Source: JAMXLO01 sp963850535 (GTDB lineage: Bacteria > Pseudomonadota > Alphaproteobacteria > Acetobacterales > Acetobacteraceae). From it: DNA of 64,000 nucleotides. The notes below the pieces were generated by a model. The model had not been told where the DNA came from, did not search any database, and saw only the letters and a program-made list of their open reading frames with translations. Below, one piece after another: positions 1-9,381 of the stretch. The stretch is from assembly GCA_963850535.1 (NCBI GenBank), contig CAWKMC010000024.1:1-64000 (forward strand). Direction: 5' to 3'. Within the stretch, counting starts at the first letter, position 1; each line of letters starts with the position of its first letter. The position numbers and the translations under genes are program-made.

Positions 1-614
1 CAGCGCGAGTAGAACTCGACCACCAGGTTCGGTTCCATCTGCACCGGATACGGCACATCCGACAGCTTCGGCGCGCGGGCAAAGCGGCCCTTCATCGCGC
101 GGTGATCGACCTCCAGATACTCCGGCACGTCGCGCTCGGTGCTCTGCGTCGCGTCCAGCACCATCGCGAGCTGCTTGGACTTCTCCTTGACCTCGATCGT
201 GTCGTTGTCCTTCACCAGATAGGACGGGATGTTCACCCGCTTGCCGTTCACCAGCAGATGCCCGTGCGAGACGAACTGGCGCGCGGCGAACGGTGTGACG
301 GCGAATTTCATGCGGTAGATGACCGCGTCCAGCCGCCGCTCCAGAATCTCGATCAGATTCTCCGAGGTGTCGCCCTTCCGGCGCACGGCTTCCTCGTAGT
401 ACTTGCGGAACTGCTTCTCGCTGATGTTGCCGTAGTAGCCCTTCAGCTTCTGCTTCGCCATCAACTGGGTGCCGAAGTCGGTCGGCTTCTTGCGGCGCTG
501 GCCGTGCTGGCCGGGGCCGTATTCGCGCTTGTTGATCGGGGATTTCGGGCGGCCCCAGAGGTTGATCCCCAGGCGGCGGTTGATCTTGTACTTGCTCTCG
601 GCGCGCTTGGTCAT
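1..614 (-). CDS. rpsD: 30S ribosomal protein S4 (stop codon cut by window edge)
   Basis: Ribosomal protein S4, a primary 16S rRNA-binding protein that nucleates assembly of the small subunit. The reverse strand starts with ATG at 614 (MTKRAESKYKINRRLGINLW) and shows the S4 N-terminal region with GRPKSP and YGPGQHGQRR, followed by the S4 RNA-binding domain (RRLDAVIYRMKFA, RQFVSHGHLLVNGKRVNIPS). All 204 residues, ending FYSR, are inside the window. Only the last base of the stop codon (TG.) falls outside. The length matches alphaproteobacterial S4. It is a single-gene unit here, with the next gene reading away from it. Confidence 0.97.
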   Translation of the reverse strand, partial: MTKRAESKYKINRRLGINLWGRPKSPINKREYGPGQHGQRRKKPTDFGTQLMAKQKLKGYYGNISEKQFRKYYEEAVRRKGDTSENLIEILERRLDAVIYRMKFAVTPFAARQFVSHGHLLVNGKRVNIPSYLVKDNDTIEVKEKSKQLAMVLDATQSTERDVPEYLEVDHRAMKGRFARAPKLSDVPYPVQMEPNLVVEFYSR

Positions 615-790
615 GGGCGCGTTGCCCTTTCGTCTGCTGTTGTTGCACCGGTAGGCCCAGTCGCATACCGCAGGCGGGCGCGGACCCCGACAGTGTCCCG
701 TCCACGTTCCCGGCAGTGAAGAGCGGCGCGTATAGGCGCGCGCGGCTCGCGCGCTTGTCAAACCTTCGCCGTGCTCGTAGCAAGCCCGGC

Positions 791-991
791 ATGATCACCC
801 GCAGCGAAATCATCTGGCTCGGCGTCGCGGCCGGCGTTACCGGCAGCCTGGTCGGCGGCATGATGCTGGGCATCGGCATGGACCTGATCGTCAACGGCCA
901 GCCGCTGGGCTGGCTGCTGCTGCTGCCTGCCGCGCCGGTGTCCGCCCTGCCGGGCTGGCTGCTCGGACGGCGGTTGGCACAGCAACTATAA
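791..991 (+). CDS. small two-helix membrane protein, unknown function
   Basis: A 66-residue protein (MITRSEIIWLGVAAGVTGSL...). Two hydrophobic stretches are visible, about residues 7-29 (rich in glycine, with GGMMLGIGM) and 37-60 (GWLLLLPAAPVSALPGWLLG), so it probably spans the inner membrane twice. The reading frame stays open upstream to 716, but the part before 791 is arginine-rich and unlike a protein start, so I chose the ATG at 791. No strong ribosome-binding site is visible. I do not recognise a family. Confidence 0.5.
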   Translation: MITRSEIIWLGVAAGVTGSLVGGMMLGIGMDLIVNGQPLGWLLLLPAAPVSALPGWLLGRRLAQQL

Positions 992-1089
992 TCGGCCGCC
1001 TGGCAGCAAATCACCGAATTGTTTGCTTTGCCCAGCGCGGGCACTAGGCTAGCGGCATGTTTCAGCGCTCGATAGGAGCACGTTGCGTG

Positions 1090-1870
1090 GTGACAAACGG
1101 CACCGTCGGCCGCACGTCGCGCCAGTGGGAGTAGACCAACCGACAGCGGCGAGCCGCTGACGCTGGCGATCGACATCGGCGGCACCCACCTGAAAGCCGG
1201 CGTGCTGACGTCCGAGGGTCAGATGGTGGCCGGCCCAGCACGAGTTGAAACGCCATCCCCGAGCACACCGGATGCGGTGCTCGCGGCGCTCGCCCAGTTG
1301 GTTGTGCAACTCGGACCCTACCGGCGCGTGTCCATTGGGTTTCCCGGCGTGGTGCGCCGCGGGCGCGTGCTGACGGCGCCGAACCTCGGCACTGCGAACT
1401 GGCACGGGTTCACGCTGGCTGAGGCCCTGGGTGACAAGCTGAGTGTGCCGACGCGACTCGCCAACGATGCGACGGTACAGGGTCTAGGCGTTATTGCCGG
1501 GCACGGGGTGGAGTGCGTCATCACACTCGGTACTGGAATGGGGTTCGCGCTGTTCGAGGACGGTCGGCCAGGCCCGCACCTCGAACTGAGCCAGCATCCG
1601 GTGCACGGCAACAAGACCTATGACCAGTACATCGGTAATGCGGCGCGCCGCGATGCGGGACGCAAACGGTGGAGCCGCCGTGTGCACAAGGCGATCGGCT
1701 GCATCGCCAGGCTGACTGATTTCGATGTGCTATATATCGGCGGCGGTAACGCTCGGCATGTCGAAGGCGAGCTGCCGGCAAACGCGCGGCTGGTGTCGAA
1801 TGAGGCGGGAATTACTGGCGGGATCAAACTCTGGGATGCGGCGCTCGACGGAATGTTCGCCGCCCAGTAG
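1090..1870 (+). CDS. ROK-family polyphosphate glucokinase-like protein, 5' end frameshifted
   Basis: Probable glucokinase of the ROK/polyphosphate-glucokinase type, phosphorylating glucose from polyphosphate or ATP in the cytoplasm. Seen: the phosphate-binding motif AIDIGGTHLKAG, a PNLGTANWHGF segment, LANDAT, TLGTGMGFALFEDG, LSQHPVHGNKTYDQYIG and LYIGGGNARHV, in the order expected for this family. The P-loop-like DIGGT lies upstream of the first in-frame ATG/GTG (1202), so the gene must begin earlier. That frame opens at 1094 without a usual start codon. A GTG at 1090 in the neighbouring frame (MTNGTVGRTSRQW) runs into a stop at 1132. Dropping one G from the GGG at 1127-1129 joins the two frames into one protein of about 259 residues. 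The exact start remains uncertain. Confidence 0.75.
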
Positions 1871-1933
1871 CCTGCGCGCTCCCGCCAGCCTTGGCCGCTG
1901 GCGATTAATAGGCTTCTGCCGGTGAGAGTTCGG

Positions 1934-2384
1934 TCAGACCTGTTCGGCCTCGCGTATCTCTTCCGCCAGACAGTCTATCTTTGCCAGCAGTTCCGTCCGG
2001 CGGAACGGCTTCACCAGAACCGGTACATCGGAAGGCAGACGTGCCAATCCTTCTGCATCGGGATAGCCCGTCATAAGCAATGCCCGAAGGTGTGGCCGGA
2101 CACGAATGGCCTTCGAAATCAGCGTGGCGCCGGACATTTCAGGCATACAGAAATCGGTAACGAGCAGCCTGATACCCGGATCACTCGCGATTGCCTGCAA
2201 CGCCTCTTCTCCGTTGCAGCTTTTGCACGGCAAATCCGGCTTTCGTTAGGAACCTGGCCACTGTTGCTAGGATTCGTGGATCGTCATCAGCGACCAGTAT
2301 CCGGGGGACGCTGCCCAGCTTTGCATTGTTCCCCGCCACCAGGCCGGAAATTGGTACTGCAGAATCAACCAGGCTAACTGACAT
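1934..2384 (-). CDS. single-domain response regulator (receiver), frameshifted
   Basis: Stand-alone CheY-like receiver. The first half reads RILVADDDPRILATVARFLTKAGFAV (acidic DDD pocket). The second half, in the next frame, reads LLVTDFCMPEMSGATLI (phospho-acceptor Asp in TDF), ALLMTGYPDAEG and PVLVKPFRR (conserved Lys). The frames join if one T is removed from the TTTT at 2221-2224 (plus strand), giving GFAVQSCNGEEALQAIAS. There is no output domain. Its wording is close to the two receivers at 3280 and 3770, which suggests one paralogous set around the histidine kinase at 4324. Confidence 0.8.
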
Positions 2385-2822
2385 TTGGATGCCTCGAACC
2401 TACTCATTCGGTGGAGGCGCTCAATGTCGCCTCATCGTTCTTACGCCGGGAATATCGCTGACGATTTCGATGACGGCGCAATCTATCCCTTGCTGCCTAA
2501 GGAGCAGTTACTGGCTTGGCAGTTTTGGGTGAACTTCCGTCATACACCGGCGGCCGTCAGCGCAGGCGGCCACAAGCAGCTGATTAACGGATGCAGCAAC
2601 GGGAACCAAAGTCGGGCATTCCACGCTTCCTTCCAAGTCGGCATAAATCCTTGCGCCGATTACCTATGCATTCACTCCGAGTGAACGGACCTGGTTGGGA
2701 TCGCTAGGCATTGATAACGAAATTTTAGTGGTCGTGCACATAGCCTTCGAGTGGCGGCGAGACGTTCACCGCGCATAACGGTTCGTGAATAACGGCTTGG
2801 TTTCAGCTCACGGGCTGGTGCT
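2385..2822. other. intergenic stretch without a convincing gene
   Basis: About 440 bases between divergent signalling genes. Open frames exist on both strands, but none shows a domain, a ribosome-binding site with a start, or plausible residue composition. It probably carries the promoter of the receiver gene on the minus strand. One reverse frame near 2520-2650 (around VECPTLVPVAASVNQLLVAA) looks mildly protein-like but has no usable start codon. It could be a decayed remnant. Confidence 0.4.
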
Positions 2823-3299
2823 ATGGGCCGAAGGGTACACAAAATGCTGTGCAATGGTTGGCCAAAAGGGCCACGAATTCCGTTGTCTCAGGACACCGTC
2901 GCCAGGCTGCACGACCGGGCAAACGAGTTGCGCCAGATGGCAGCCAACACTGACCAGCCGAGGCTGCGCCGGCTTGCGGACCGCTACGACGAAGTCGCGA
3001 TCCAACGGACGATGAACTCATCGCTCAGCGCAGCCGACAGACACTGCCTGGCCGAAGCCGCCCGACAGGAAATCGAGAGCTGGACCGCCTACTCCGTCAG
3101 TAGAAACTTTGCCACCTCTCGCGCCGACTCCCGCAGCGCAGGCTATGGCGGCCGAAGCAATTGGGCGCAGGCTTGTCGTTCCACAGACAGGGGCACATCC
3201 TGCGATCCATTCAGCCATCATGAATCTGGCCTACCTGATAACCGCCTATGGCATGGTACCGAACACGCCAGTGACGGATATGACGGCAACGAGGAATAG
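2823..3299 (+). CDS. hypothetical protein, small helical N-terminal part
   Basis: Frame of 158 codons. The first half (LSQDTVARLHDRANELRQMA, then RLRRLADRYDEVA) is a charged, helix-rich segment of the kind seen in small hypothetical proteins of Rhodospirillales. The second half, after about residue 95 (SRNFATSRADSRSAGYGG), has unlikely composition and may be out of frame. The true protein may be shorter or shifted. The start could be ATG 2823 or 2844. Its end overlaps the start of the downstream receiver gene by 20 bases. Function unknown. Confidence 0.35.
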   Translation: MGRRVHKMLCNGWPKGPRIPLSQDTVARLHDRANELRQMAANTDQPRLRRLADRYDEVAIQRTMNSSLSAADRHCLAEAARQEIESWTAYSVSRNFATSRADSRSAGYGGRSNWAQACRSTDRGTSCDPFSHHESGLPDNRLWHGTEHASDGYDGNEE

Positions 3300-3712
3300 T
3301 GAGCGTACGGCGCCCTCCGATCAGCATCTGCTTCTGGTCGATGATGCACCCGATGTACTCGTCAGTGTCGGAGCCTTCCTCATGAACGCCGGATTCTGTA
3401 GTTCGCAAGACAGCGAGCGGCGATGACGCCTTGGCGATCATCGCCAGCGATCCACGCATCGAAGTGTTGGTGACCGACTTCGCGATGCCCGGGCTGAATG
3501 GCGCGGAGTTGATTGCTCAGGCTACACAGATCCGCCCTGACCTGAAGACCTTGGTGATCACCGGCTATCCGAACGCCGATGGACTCAATGCGACGCCGTT
3601 ACAAACAGCAGTGCTCGCAAAGCCGTTCAGAAGGATTGCTCTGATCAACATGGTAAGATCTTTGTTCGACGCGTCAGAGGCCAAGACTATGGCGCCGGTT
3701 GCAATGAAGTGA
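3280..3712 (+). CDS. single-domain response regulator (receiver), frameshifted
   Basis: CheY-like receiver. The N-terminal half HLLLVDDAPDVLVSVGAF carries the acidic pocket. The C-terminal half EVLVTDFAMPGLNGAELI (phospho-acceptor Asp), TLVITGYPNADGL and AVLAKPFRR (Lys) continues one frame later. Skipping one base at about 3396-3397 (within GGATTCTGTA) gives GF-VVRKTASGDDALAIIAS and restores a full domain. Start chosen at ATG 3280. In-frame ATG 3253 and GTG 3271 are alternatives. The gene precedes another receiver (3770) and a histidine kinase (4324) on the same strand, so a shared operon is likely. Confidence 0.8.
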
Positions 3713-3769
3713 GGGAGGGAAGCGGCGGGCCGGAGAGGGGTCTACAACGAGTGCCGGAGGTCGAGACCG

Positions 3770-4231
3770 ATGCTCTCCAACCCTGACAGCAATCGATGGC
3801 GTGTCGTATTGCCCGAGCAAGCGACACCTCAACCACTTGCAATGTTGGTCGACGACGCACCCGACGTCCTCTCCACCACAGGCAGGTTCCTCGAAGCGGC
3901 CGGGTTTGACGTGGTGCGTGCCACCAATGGTCAGGCTGCCCTGGCATCGCTGGCGTCTGGCCGACAGTTCAGGCTTCTCGTGACAGACTATGCGATGCCT
4001 GGTCTCAATGGCATCGAATTGACCTTGCAAGCTCAAGAGAAAATCCCGCACCTGAAAACCGTCATCATTACTGGATTTCCGGATGCAGAAGATTTCGACA
4101 AGTTGCCGCCCGATACCACGCTTCTGGTCAAACCCTTCCGCCGAAAAGCTCTCATCGATGCCTTGCGTCCATGGTTCGAGTTTACAGCCATTCCCTGGAC
4201 AATGAAGCGGGGTCCGGCAAGTTCGGCATAG
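3770..4231 (+). CDS. single-domain response regulator (receiver), intact
   Basis: Intact 153-residue receiver protein: AMLVDDAPDVLSTTGRFLEA (Asp pair), LLVTDYAMPGLNGIELTL (phospho-acceptor Asp), TVIITGFPDAEDFD and TLLVKPFRRKALIDAL (conserved Lys). It has no DNA-binding or enzymatic output domain. It shares the DDAPDVL, MPGLNG and KPFRR wording with the receiver at 3280, so these are recent paralogues. It lies 92 bases upstream of the kinase gene at 4324 and is its likely phosphotransfer partner. In many kinases of this HDFNN type such a receiver is fused to the C terminus; here it is separate. Confidence 0.9.
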   Translation: MLSNPDSNRWRVVLPEQATPQPLAMLVDDAPDVLSTTGRFLEAAGFDVVRATNGQAALASLASGRQFRLLVTDYAMPGLNGIELTLQAQEKIPHLKTVIITGFPDAEDFDKLPPDTTLLVKPFRRKALIDALRPWFEFTAIPWTMKRGPASSA

Positions 4232-4323
4232 GGAAGGGCTCGGCATGTTACGCCAATTTGGGGCCTCAGTTGGTGATGCTTGTGGGCACTCTCGTTGGGT
4301 TCCTCAACACCGGCGCGACCACC

Positions 4324-6292
4324 ATGGACGAGCGCAGTGCTCCGGCCGCGCCGCGGCGGGACAGGCTGAAGACGGACAAGCCCCTCGCTTGGCTTTTGAT
4401 GGTGATTCTGGTTGCTGTCGCGACTGCGATTTGCCTCATGCTCAGCCCGTATCTATCGGGTGCACAGTTCCCGACCTTCTTCTTGACGATCATTATCTGC
4501 TCCTACATTGGTGGTCTTCGGCTCGGGCTGGCGTCACTCGTTCTCTCTCTGCTGTCGGTCTGGTATTTCATCACTCCACCCACATACTCATTCACCATCA
4601 TCCATCCTGGGGATTATACGCACTAGCGATGTTTACGGTTGTTGGGGCAGTGATGGCTTTGTCGATTGCAGCACAGCGGTCAACGTTGGCGGCTTACGAC
4701 AGGGCTCGTGAACAGGTGATCAGGCTGGAGGAACGCGCCCGCGCGAGCGATGAACGTCAGCGATGGCAAGATGTCATCGACAACGCCGCGTTCGGCCTGA
4801 GCCTGAACGATCCGCGGACGGATAAGATCATTCTGACTAATCGAACCTTTTGCGACATGCATGCGGTGTCAGCCGACCTGGCCCAGGACAGGTCGTTGTT
4901 CGAGTTCTATGCGCCGGAGGAGGTAGACCGCGTCCGGCGGATGCGAGACACGGCAGACTCCACAGGAGCTGTAGATTTCGAGTGCTACCGTCGACGCGCC
5001 GACGGATCACTCTTCCCCGCCAAGGGTACATGCGAGCGCTGTATGGGGACCGGATAACGCAATCCTGTACCGGATCGTGTCGGTATTCGATATCAGCGCC
5101 CAACGCGCTTCCGAAGCACTATCGGTGAGCGAGCTGCAGCGGTGGATGGAGGTGGTACAGAATATCGCCTTTGGAATCGGGGTCGTCGATCCGGCGACAA
5201 ATAGGTTCTCGTTCGCTAACGAAGCATTTGCCCAACTCCATGGCATGTCCAGGGCCTTGCTGTCGCAATTGTCGGTTTTTGATCTGTATGCGCCTGAAGT
5301 GGTGGATCACGCGCGCAGGATTCAGCAAGCCTCGGATCGGGATGGAACTGCGAACTTCGAAGCAGACCGCCGCCGTGCCGACGGCTCGACCTTCCCGGCG
5401 CGTATCCATCTGACGAGCGTTCGGGACGATGACGGCGTGCTCTATCGCATTTTATCGGTAAGAGACATCAGCACCGAACGCCGGCTTGAAGGCGAAGTCC
5501 GTCATGCTCAACAACTTGAAGCAATTGGCCAGCTCACCGCTGGGGTCGCCCACGACTTCAACAATCTCCTGCAAGGTATCATCGGCAATCTTGAGCTGTT
5601 GCAGGACGAGTGCCGCGAGACCGCGGCCCATGAGCTCGTTGAATTGGTTGTGCGCATCGCCGAACATGGCGCTGTGCTCACCCGTCACCTGCTTTCCTAT
5701 TCGCGTCAGCAGGTGCTGCAGCCGCGCTCGCTCGATCTTCATAAGTTCTTCAGTGAGTTCCGTTCCGCCGTGTCGCGGACCCTCGATCCCCGTATCGCGC
5801 TGACTATAACTGTGGCTCCTGACACGCTGCCTGTGTTCGCCGATCCGACCTACCTTCATACCGCGCTGCTGAACCTCGCCATCAATGCAAGAGACGCGAT
5901 GCCCATGGGCGGGACTTTGCGCATCGAGGCAGCGAACAGACCTCCTGTGAAATGGGGGGACGATGCATGTGCGGACGATCTCGTAGGTATCCGGGTCAGC
6001 GATACAGGAACCGGCATGGGTCCTGACGTCCTGGCCAAGGCCTGCGAACCTTTCTTCTCGACCAAAGGACTGAACGGCACGGGCCTAGGTCTGCCGATGG
6101 TCTATGGCTTCGCCAAACAGTCCGGCGGTGACCTCGCTATCGAGAGCGAGCCTGGTCAGGGGGACTCGTGTCCGGTTGTGGCTGCCGGTGTCTTCGTCTG
6201 AACCCACCGTTATGGCGGCGCCAAAGGTTGCAGCTGCGTGGGGGATAGTCAGCACAGCGGACCCTAGGCCGGCACATCACCTTTCAGCATGA
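4324..6292 (+). CDS. membrane sensor histidine kinase with two PAS domains (three frameshifts)
   Basis: Sensor kinase assembled across three one-base shifts. Order: a multi-helix membrane sensor like DUF4118 (LAWLLMVILVAVATAICLML, TFFLTIIICSYIGG, LGLASLVLSLLSVWYF); a coiled linker; PAS1 (RWQDVIDNAAFGLSLNDP) and PAS2 (RWMEVVQNIAFGIGVVDP), evidently a tandem duplication since both contain YAPE and RRRADGS-FPA; a HisKA with GQLTAGVAHDFNNLLQGI (phospho-His); and a HATPase (NLAINARDAMPMGG, VSDTGTGMG, GLNGTGLGLPMVYGF). The shifts map to GGGG 4609-4612 (one G missing), GGG 5024-5026 (one extra) and GGGGG 6159-6163 (one extra). Correcting the last restores the usual end GTRVRLWLP. It probably phosphorylates the neighbouring receivers. 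The 3' end overlaps the convergent dioxygenase gene. Confidence 0.85.
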
Positions 6293-7097
6293 TACGGTAC
6301 AGGTAGCGGACCTGCCCCATGTCATAGTCGCCGTTCGCCTTGTGCAGCAGACAGCGGTTGTCCCACATCACCAGGTCGCCTTGGCGCCAGCGGTGCCGAT
6401 ACTCGAACTGCGGTTGCGTCGCGTGCGCCAGGAGTTCGTCCAGCAACGTCAGCGCTTCACGCTCCTCCATGCCGACGATTCCTTCAGTGCGGATCGGGTT
6501 TAGGTAAATTGACTTGCGTCCGCTCTCAGGATGAGTGCGGACCAGCGGGTGTATGACGGCATCCGGCACCTTCTGCCGCGCTGCATCGCTTAGCCCCATC
6601 AGCTTTCGTTCGCTATGCCGGCTTTGATACACGTGCATCGCACGCAGGTCGCCGATCCGCACCTTCATGGCCGCTGGCAGCGTTTCATACGCGCGATGCA
6701 TGTTCACGAACTGTGTGTCGCCGCCGTGGTCGGGCAGTTGCACCGCATGCAGCACCGTCGCCTTCGGCGGCTCAGCCGCGTTGGAATGGTCGGTGTGATA
6801 GCCTTCGCCGGGGATGTAGCGTTTGCCGTCAGGGAAGAAGTCCTGGTTGGAGATGTAGTGGATCTGCGGGCACTCCGGCAATGCGAAGCGTGTGTTGTGC
6901 TGCGGGAAAACCTCACCAAACAGCTGCACCGCACTCAGTAGCTGGTGCGGCGAGAGATGCTGGTCCCGAAACACCAGGACCGAGTGCTCGACGAACGCGC
7001 GGTTCAGTCGATCGCGTAACGCATCATCGACCGGCTGCGGTCAGGTCCACCCCCCGACCACCTCGGCGCCGGTATGTGATGTAAGATGTGTGATCAT
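6264..7097 (-). CDS. TauD/TfdA-family Fe(II)/2-oxoglutarate dioxygenase (N-terminal disruption)
   Basis: Fe(II)- and 2-oxoglutarate-dependent oxygenase of the TauD/TfdA family; the substrate cannot be told. Seen: the iron-binding H-x-D in GYHTDHSN, THPESGRKSIYLNP, and the distal His/Arg region WDNRCLLHKANGDY..RYLYRI. From residue FRDQHLSP onward the frame is clean. The start ATG at 7097 (MITHLTSHTGAEVVG) is in the same frame, but an in-frame TGA interrupts it just after a run of six C on the plus strand (7050-7055). The expected VGVDLTQPVDDAL is recoverable by removing two G and one further base, so two nearby shifts cancel each other. Probably a sequence error, possibly a real nonsense change. 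Confidence 0.8.
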
Positions 7098-7166
7098 CGG
7101 AGCAGATTGCGCGCGCAGCCAGGCACGTGCAACCTGCCAGCCTCCCATTCGGAGAAGGAGGCAGCC

Positions 7167-7592
7167 ATGGCAGTCGGTCCGCAGTTCCCGATGGATTTCA
7201 CCAAGTTCTTCGCCGACATGAAGCTGCCGGCGGTGCCGGACGTGGAGGCGTTGCTCTCAGCAAACAGAAAGAATCTCGAGACGCTGACTGCAGCCAATCG
7301 GGTCGCGCTTGAAGGTGCACAGGCGATTGCGCGGCGTCATATGGAGATCGTGCAGAGCAGCATGACCGACTTGACCGATGCGATGAAGGAGCTTGCCACA
7401 GCCGATGCTCCACAGGCGAAGGCGGCGAAGCAGGCCGAATTGCTGAAGCAGGCCTATCAGCGAGCAGTGACGCACATGAAAGAACTCAGCGACCTGATTC
7501 AGCAGTCAAACACCGAGGCGCTTGCGCTGATCAATCAGCGTTTCGCCGAGGCCATGGATGAGGTGAAAGCGCTGGCGGAAAAGGCCAAGTGA
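7167..7592 (+). CDS. phasin family protein
   Basis: Phasin, coating polyhydroxyalkanoate granules or acting as a general granule/stress protein in the cytoplasm. 141 residues, almost entirely amphipathic helix: DFTKFFADMKLPAVPDVEAL, then the NRKNLETLTAANRVALEGAQ segment typical of the phasin family. A strong ribosome-binding site (GGAGAAGGAGG) precedes ATG 7167, which fixes the start despite an open frame upstream. No PHA synthase or depolymerase gene is nearby in this window. Confidence 0.92.
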   Translation: MAVGPQFPMDFTKFFADMKLPAVPDVEALLSANRKNLETLTAANRVALEGAQAIARRHMEIVQSSMTDLTDAMKELATADAPQAKAAKQAELLKQAYQRAVTHMKELSDLIQQSNTEALALINQRFAEAMDEVKALAEKAK

Positions 7593-7641
7593 TCTTTGAT
7601 AAACCGCATTCAAGAGTTTGTGACGTCGGATCTTAGTGCCG

Positions 7642-7700
7642 CTGCTTTCGGCAAATTACAGTTATAGTCCGCGAACTTGTTTCGGCCTGGCCGAAAGCAG
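7642..7700. promoter_or_regulatory. two overlapping alternative inverted repeats upstream of MHS transporter
   Basis: CTGCTTTCGGC at 7642-7652 is exactly complementary to GCCGAAAGCAG at 7690-7700. The same right arm also forms an almost contiguous dyad TTTCGGCC-T-GGCCGAAA at 7680-7696. The two pairings are mutually exclusive. There is no T-run after them, so a simple terminator for the phasin gene is unlikely. An operator dyad or a switching RNA leader is possible. It lies about 80 bases upstream of the transporter start. Confidence 0.45.
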
Positions 7701-7781
7701 ACGATGTCGTGCGGCGTTGTTTGCGCCGCCAAGGAATAACGCGCGCCGAATAGAGCGCTGAGAATTCAGGGAGTGTCCAGG

Positions 7782-9119
7782 ATGACAGCAGCCAGCGCGG
7801 CCGTCACCCCGAGTGGGATGTCCGACAGGGAACACAAAGCCCATTTGCGCCGGGCCGTGATCGCCAGCACCGTTGGCACAACCATCGAGTGGTACGACTT
7901 CCTGCTGTACGGCACCGTCACGGCACTGGTGTTCGGGAAACTGTTCTTCCCGAAGTCTGACCCAGTAGTCGGTGTGCTGGAGGCGTTCAGCGTATTCTTC
8001 ATCGGGTTTGTCGGCCGACCGATTGGCGCGTTCATCTTCGGCCATTGGGGAGACCGCATCGGACGCAAGGCAACCCTGATCGTCACCTTGCTGGTGACCG
8101 GCATTGCGACTGTGGCCGTAGGGCTCGTGCCCGGCTACGACCGCGTCGGCATCTGGGGCGCAATCCTGCTCACCGGCATCCGTCTCGTCCAGGGCATCGG
8201 TGTCGGCGGCGAATGGGGCGGCTCAGTGCTGCTGGCCATGGAGTGGGCGCACACCAACAAGAACCGTGGCTTCCTCTCCGCATGGCCCCAGTTCGGCGCC
8301 CCCGCCGGACTGTTTCTGGCGAACTGCGCCGTGCTGTTCTTCAGTTGGTACTCCGGCGACCAGTTCCTTGTCTGGGGCTGGCGCATCCCGTTCTTCCTCA
8401 GCGGCATCATGGTCATCGTCGGACTATGGATCCGCCTCGGGATCATGGAGACGCCGGTATTCCAGCGTATCTTGGACGAGGAGCGCACCGAGCGCGTCCC
8501 AGTGCTTGAAGTGTGGAAGCGCCAGCCGAAGCAGATCATCCTGACCGCGCTGTTGCGCCTGCCCGAGCAGGCTCCGGGCTATATCGTGGGTGCCTGGATC
8601 TTCACCTATGCGACCGGAGTGCTGGGCTTCTCGCGCGACTTCGTCCTGCTGGGCGTGATCAGCCAGACGATTTTAGGCTTCATCTGGGTCGTGTTCGCCG
8701 GCCACTTCTCGGACTACATCGGCCGCAAGAACATGTATATGCTCGGCGCGGCGTTCATGGGCGTGTTCGGGTTCGTTTACATCGCCATGCTGAACACTGG
8801 AGTACCGTGGATTGTGTTCACGGCGATCGCCATCTCGCTGCTGCCGGTGATGACGCAATACGGACCAGAGGCGGCGCTGATCGCCGAAAGCTTCACCCCG
8901 CGGCTGCGCTACAGCGGCACGTCGATCGGCTACCAGCTGGCGTCCGTCATCGCAGGCGGCCCATCGCCGTTCATCGCCACATGGCTATTCGCGACCTACG
9001 GTTCGGCGTGGCCAATCGCGATCTACATCGCGATATGCGCGGTCATCGGCATTGTCGCCACGTCGTTGCTGACCGACTACACCAATAAGGAGATTTCGGC
9101 AGAGTACGAGGCGATATAA
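7782..9119 (+). CDS. MFS transporter, metabolite:H+ symporter (MHS) family
   Basis: Inner-membrane proton symporter of the MHS branch (relatives carry proline/betaine, shikimate, citrate or dicarboxylates); the substrate is not identifiable. About 445 residues with 12 predicted helices. Family marks: GTTIEWYDFLLYGT near the N terminus, RPIGAFIFGHWGDRIGRKATL after helix 2, RLVQGIGVGGEWGG in helix 4-5 and GHFSDYIGRKNMY in the second half. ATG 7782 was chosen because it begins directly after CAGG. An in-frame GTG at 7773 preceded by GGGA is possible. Transcribed alone after the phasin gene, with an unusual inverted-repeat region between them. Confidence 0.92.
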   Translation: MTAASAAVTPSGMSDREHKAHLRRAVIASTVGTTIEWYDFLLYGTVTALVFGKLFFPKSDPVVGVLEAFSVFFIGFVGRPIGAFIFGHWGDRIGRKATLIVTLLVTGIATVAVGLVPGYDRVGIWGAILLTGIRLVQGIGVGGEWGGSVLLAMEWAHTNKNRGFLSAWPQFGAPAGLFLANCAVLFFSWYSGDQFLVWGWRIPFFLSGIMVIVGLWIRLGIMETPVFQRILDEERTERVPVLEVWKRQPKQIILTALLRLPEQAPGYIVGAWIFTYATGVLGFSRDFVLLGVISQTILGFIWVVFAGHFSDYIGRKNMYMLGAAFMGVFGFVYIAMLNTGVPWIVFTAIAISLLPVMTQYGPEAALIAESFTPRLRYSGTSIGYQLASVIAGGPSPFIATWLFATYGSAWPIAIYIAICAVIGIVATSLLTDYTNKEISAEYEAI

Positions 9120-9381
9120 TCGCAGCAGTTTGCCCCAAAATCGCCATAGGCCCGCTGGACTGAAACCATATTTCAACCCATCCGCTGGCACGATCGCATC
9201 AGAGAGGGGCGATCGGCTGAGAATGGTTGCAAGACATGTCGGCGCAGTCTCCTCGAGTGAGTCTGCCTCCCGTACGGATCGTAGACGCCCAGCGTGCGCC
9301 GATAGCGAGCATCCATATTCAGTGGATCTGCTGCCCCATGTCGGTAGCGAGGCGCAAGACAGCGGAGCGGCGAACAATTCA

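Noticed and set aside
2185..6300. The signalling island as a phase-variable locus using homopolymer slippage
   Set aside because: The same kind of shift occurs in unrelated and housekeeping genes across the whole window, so contig-wide sequencing error is the simpler explanation.
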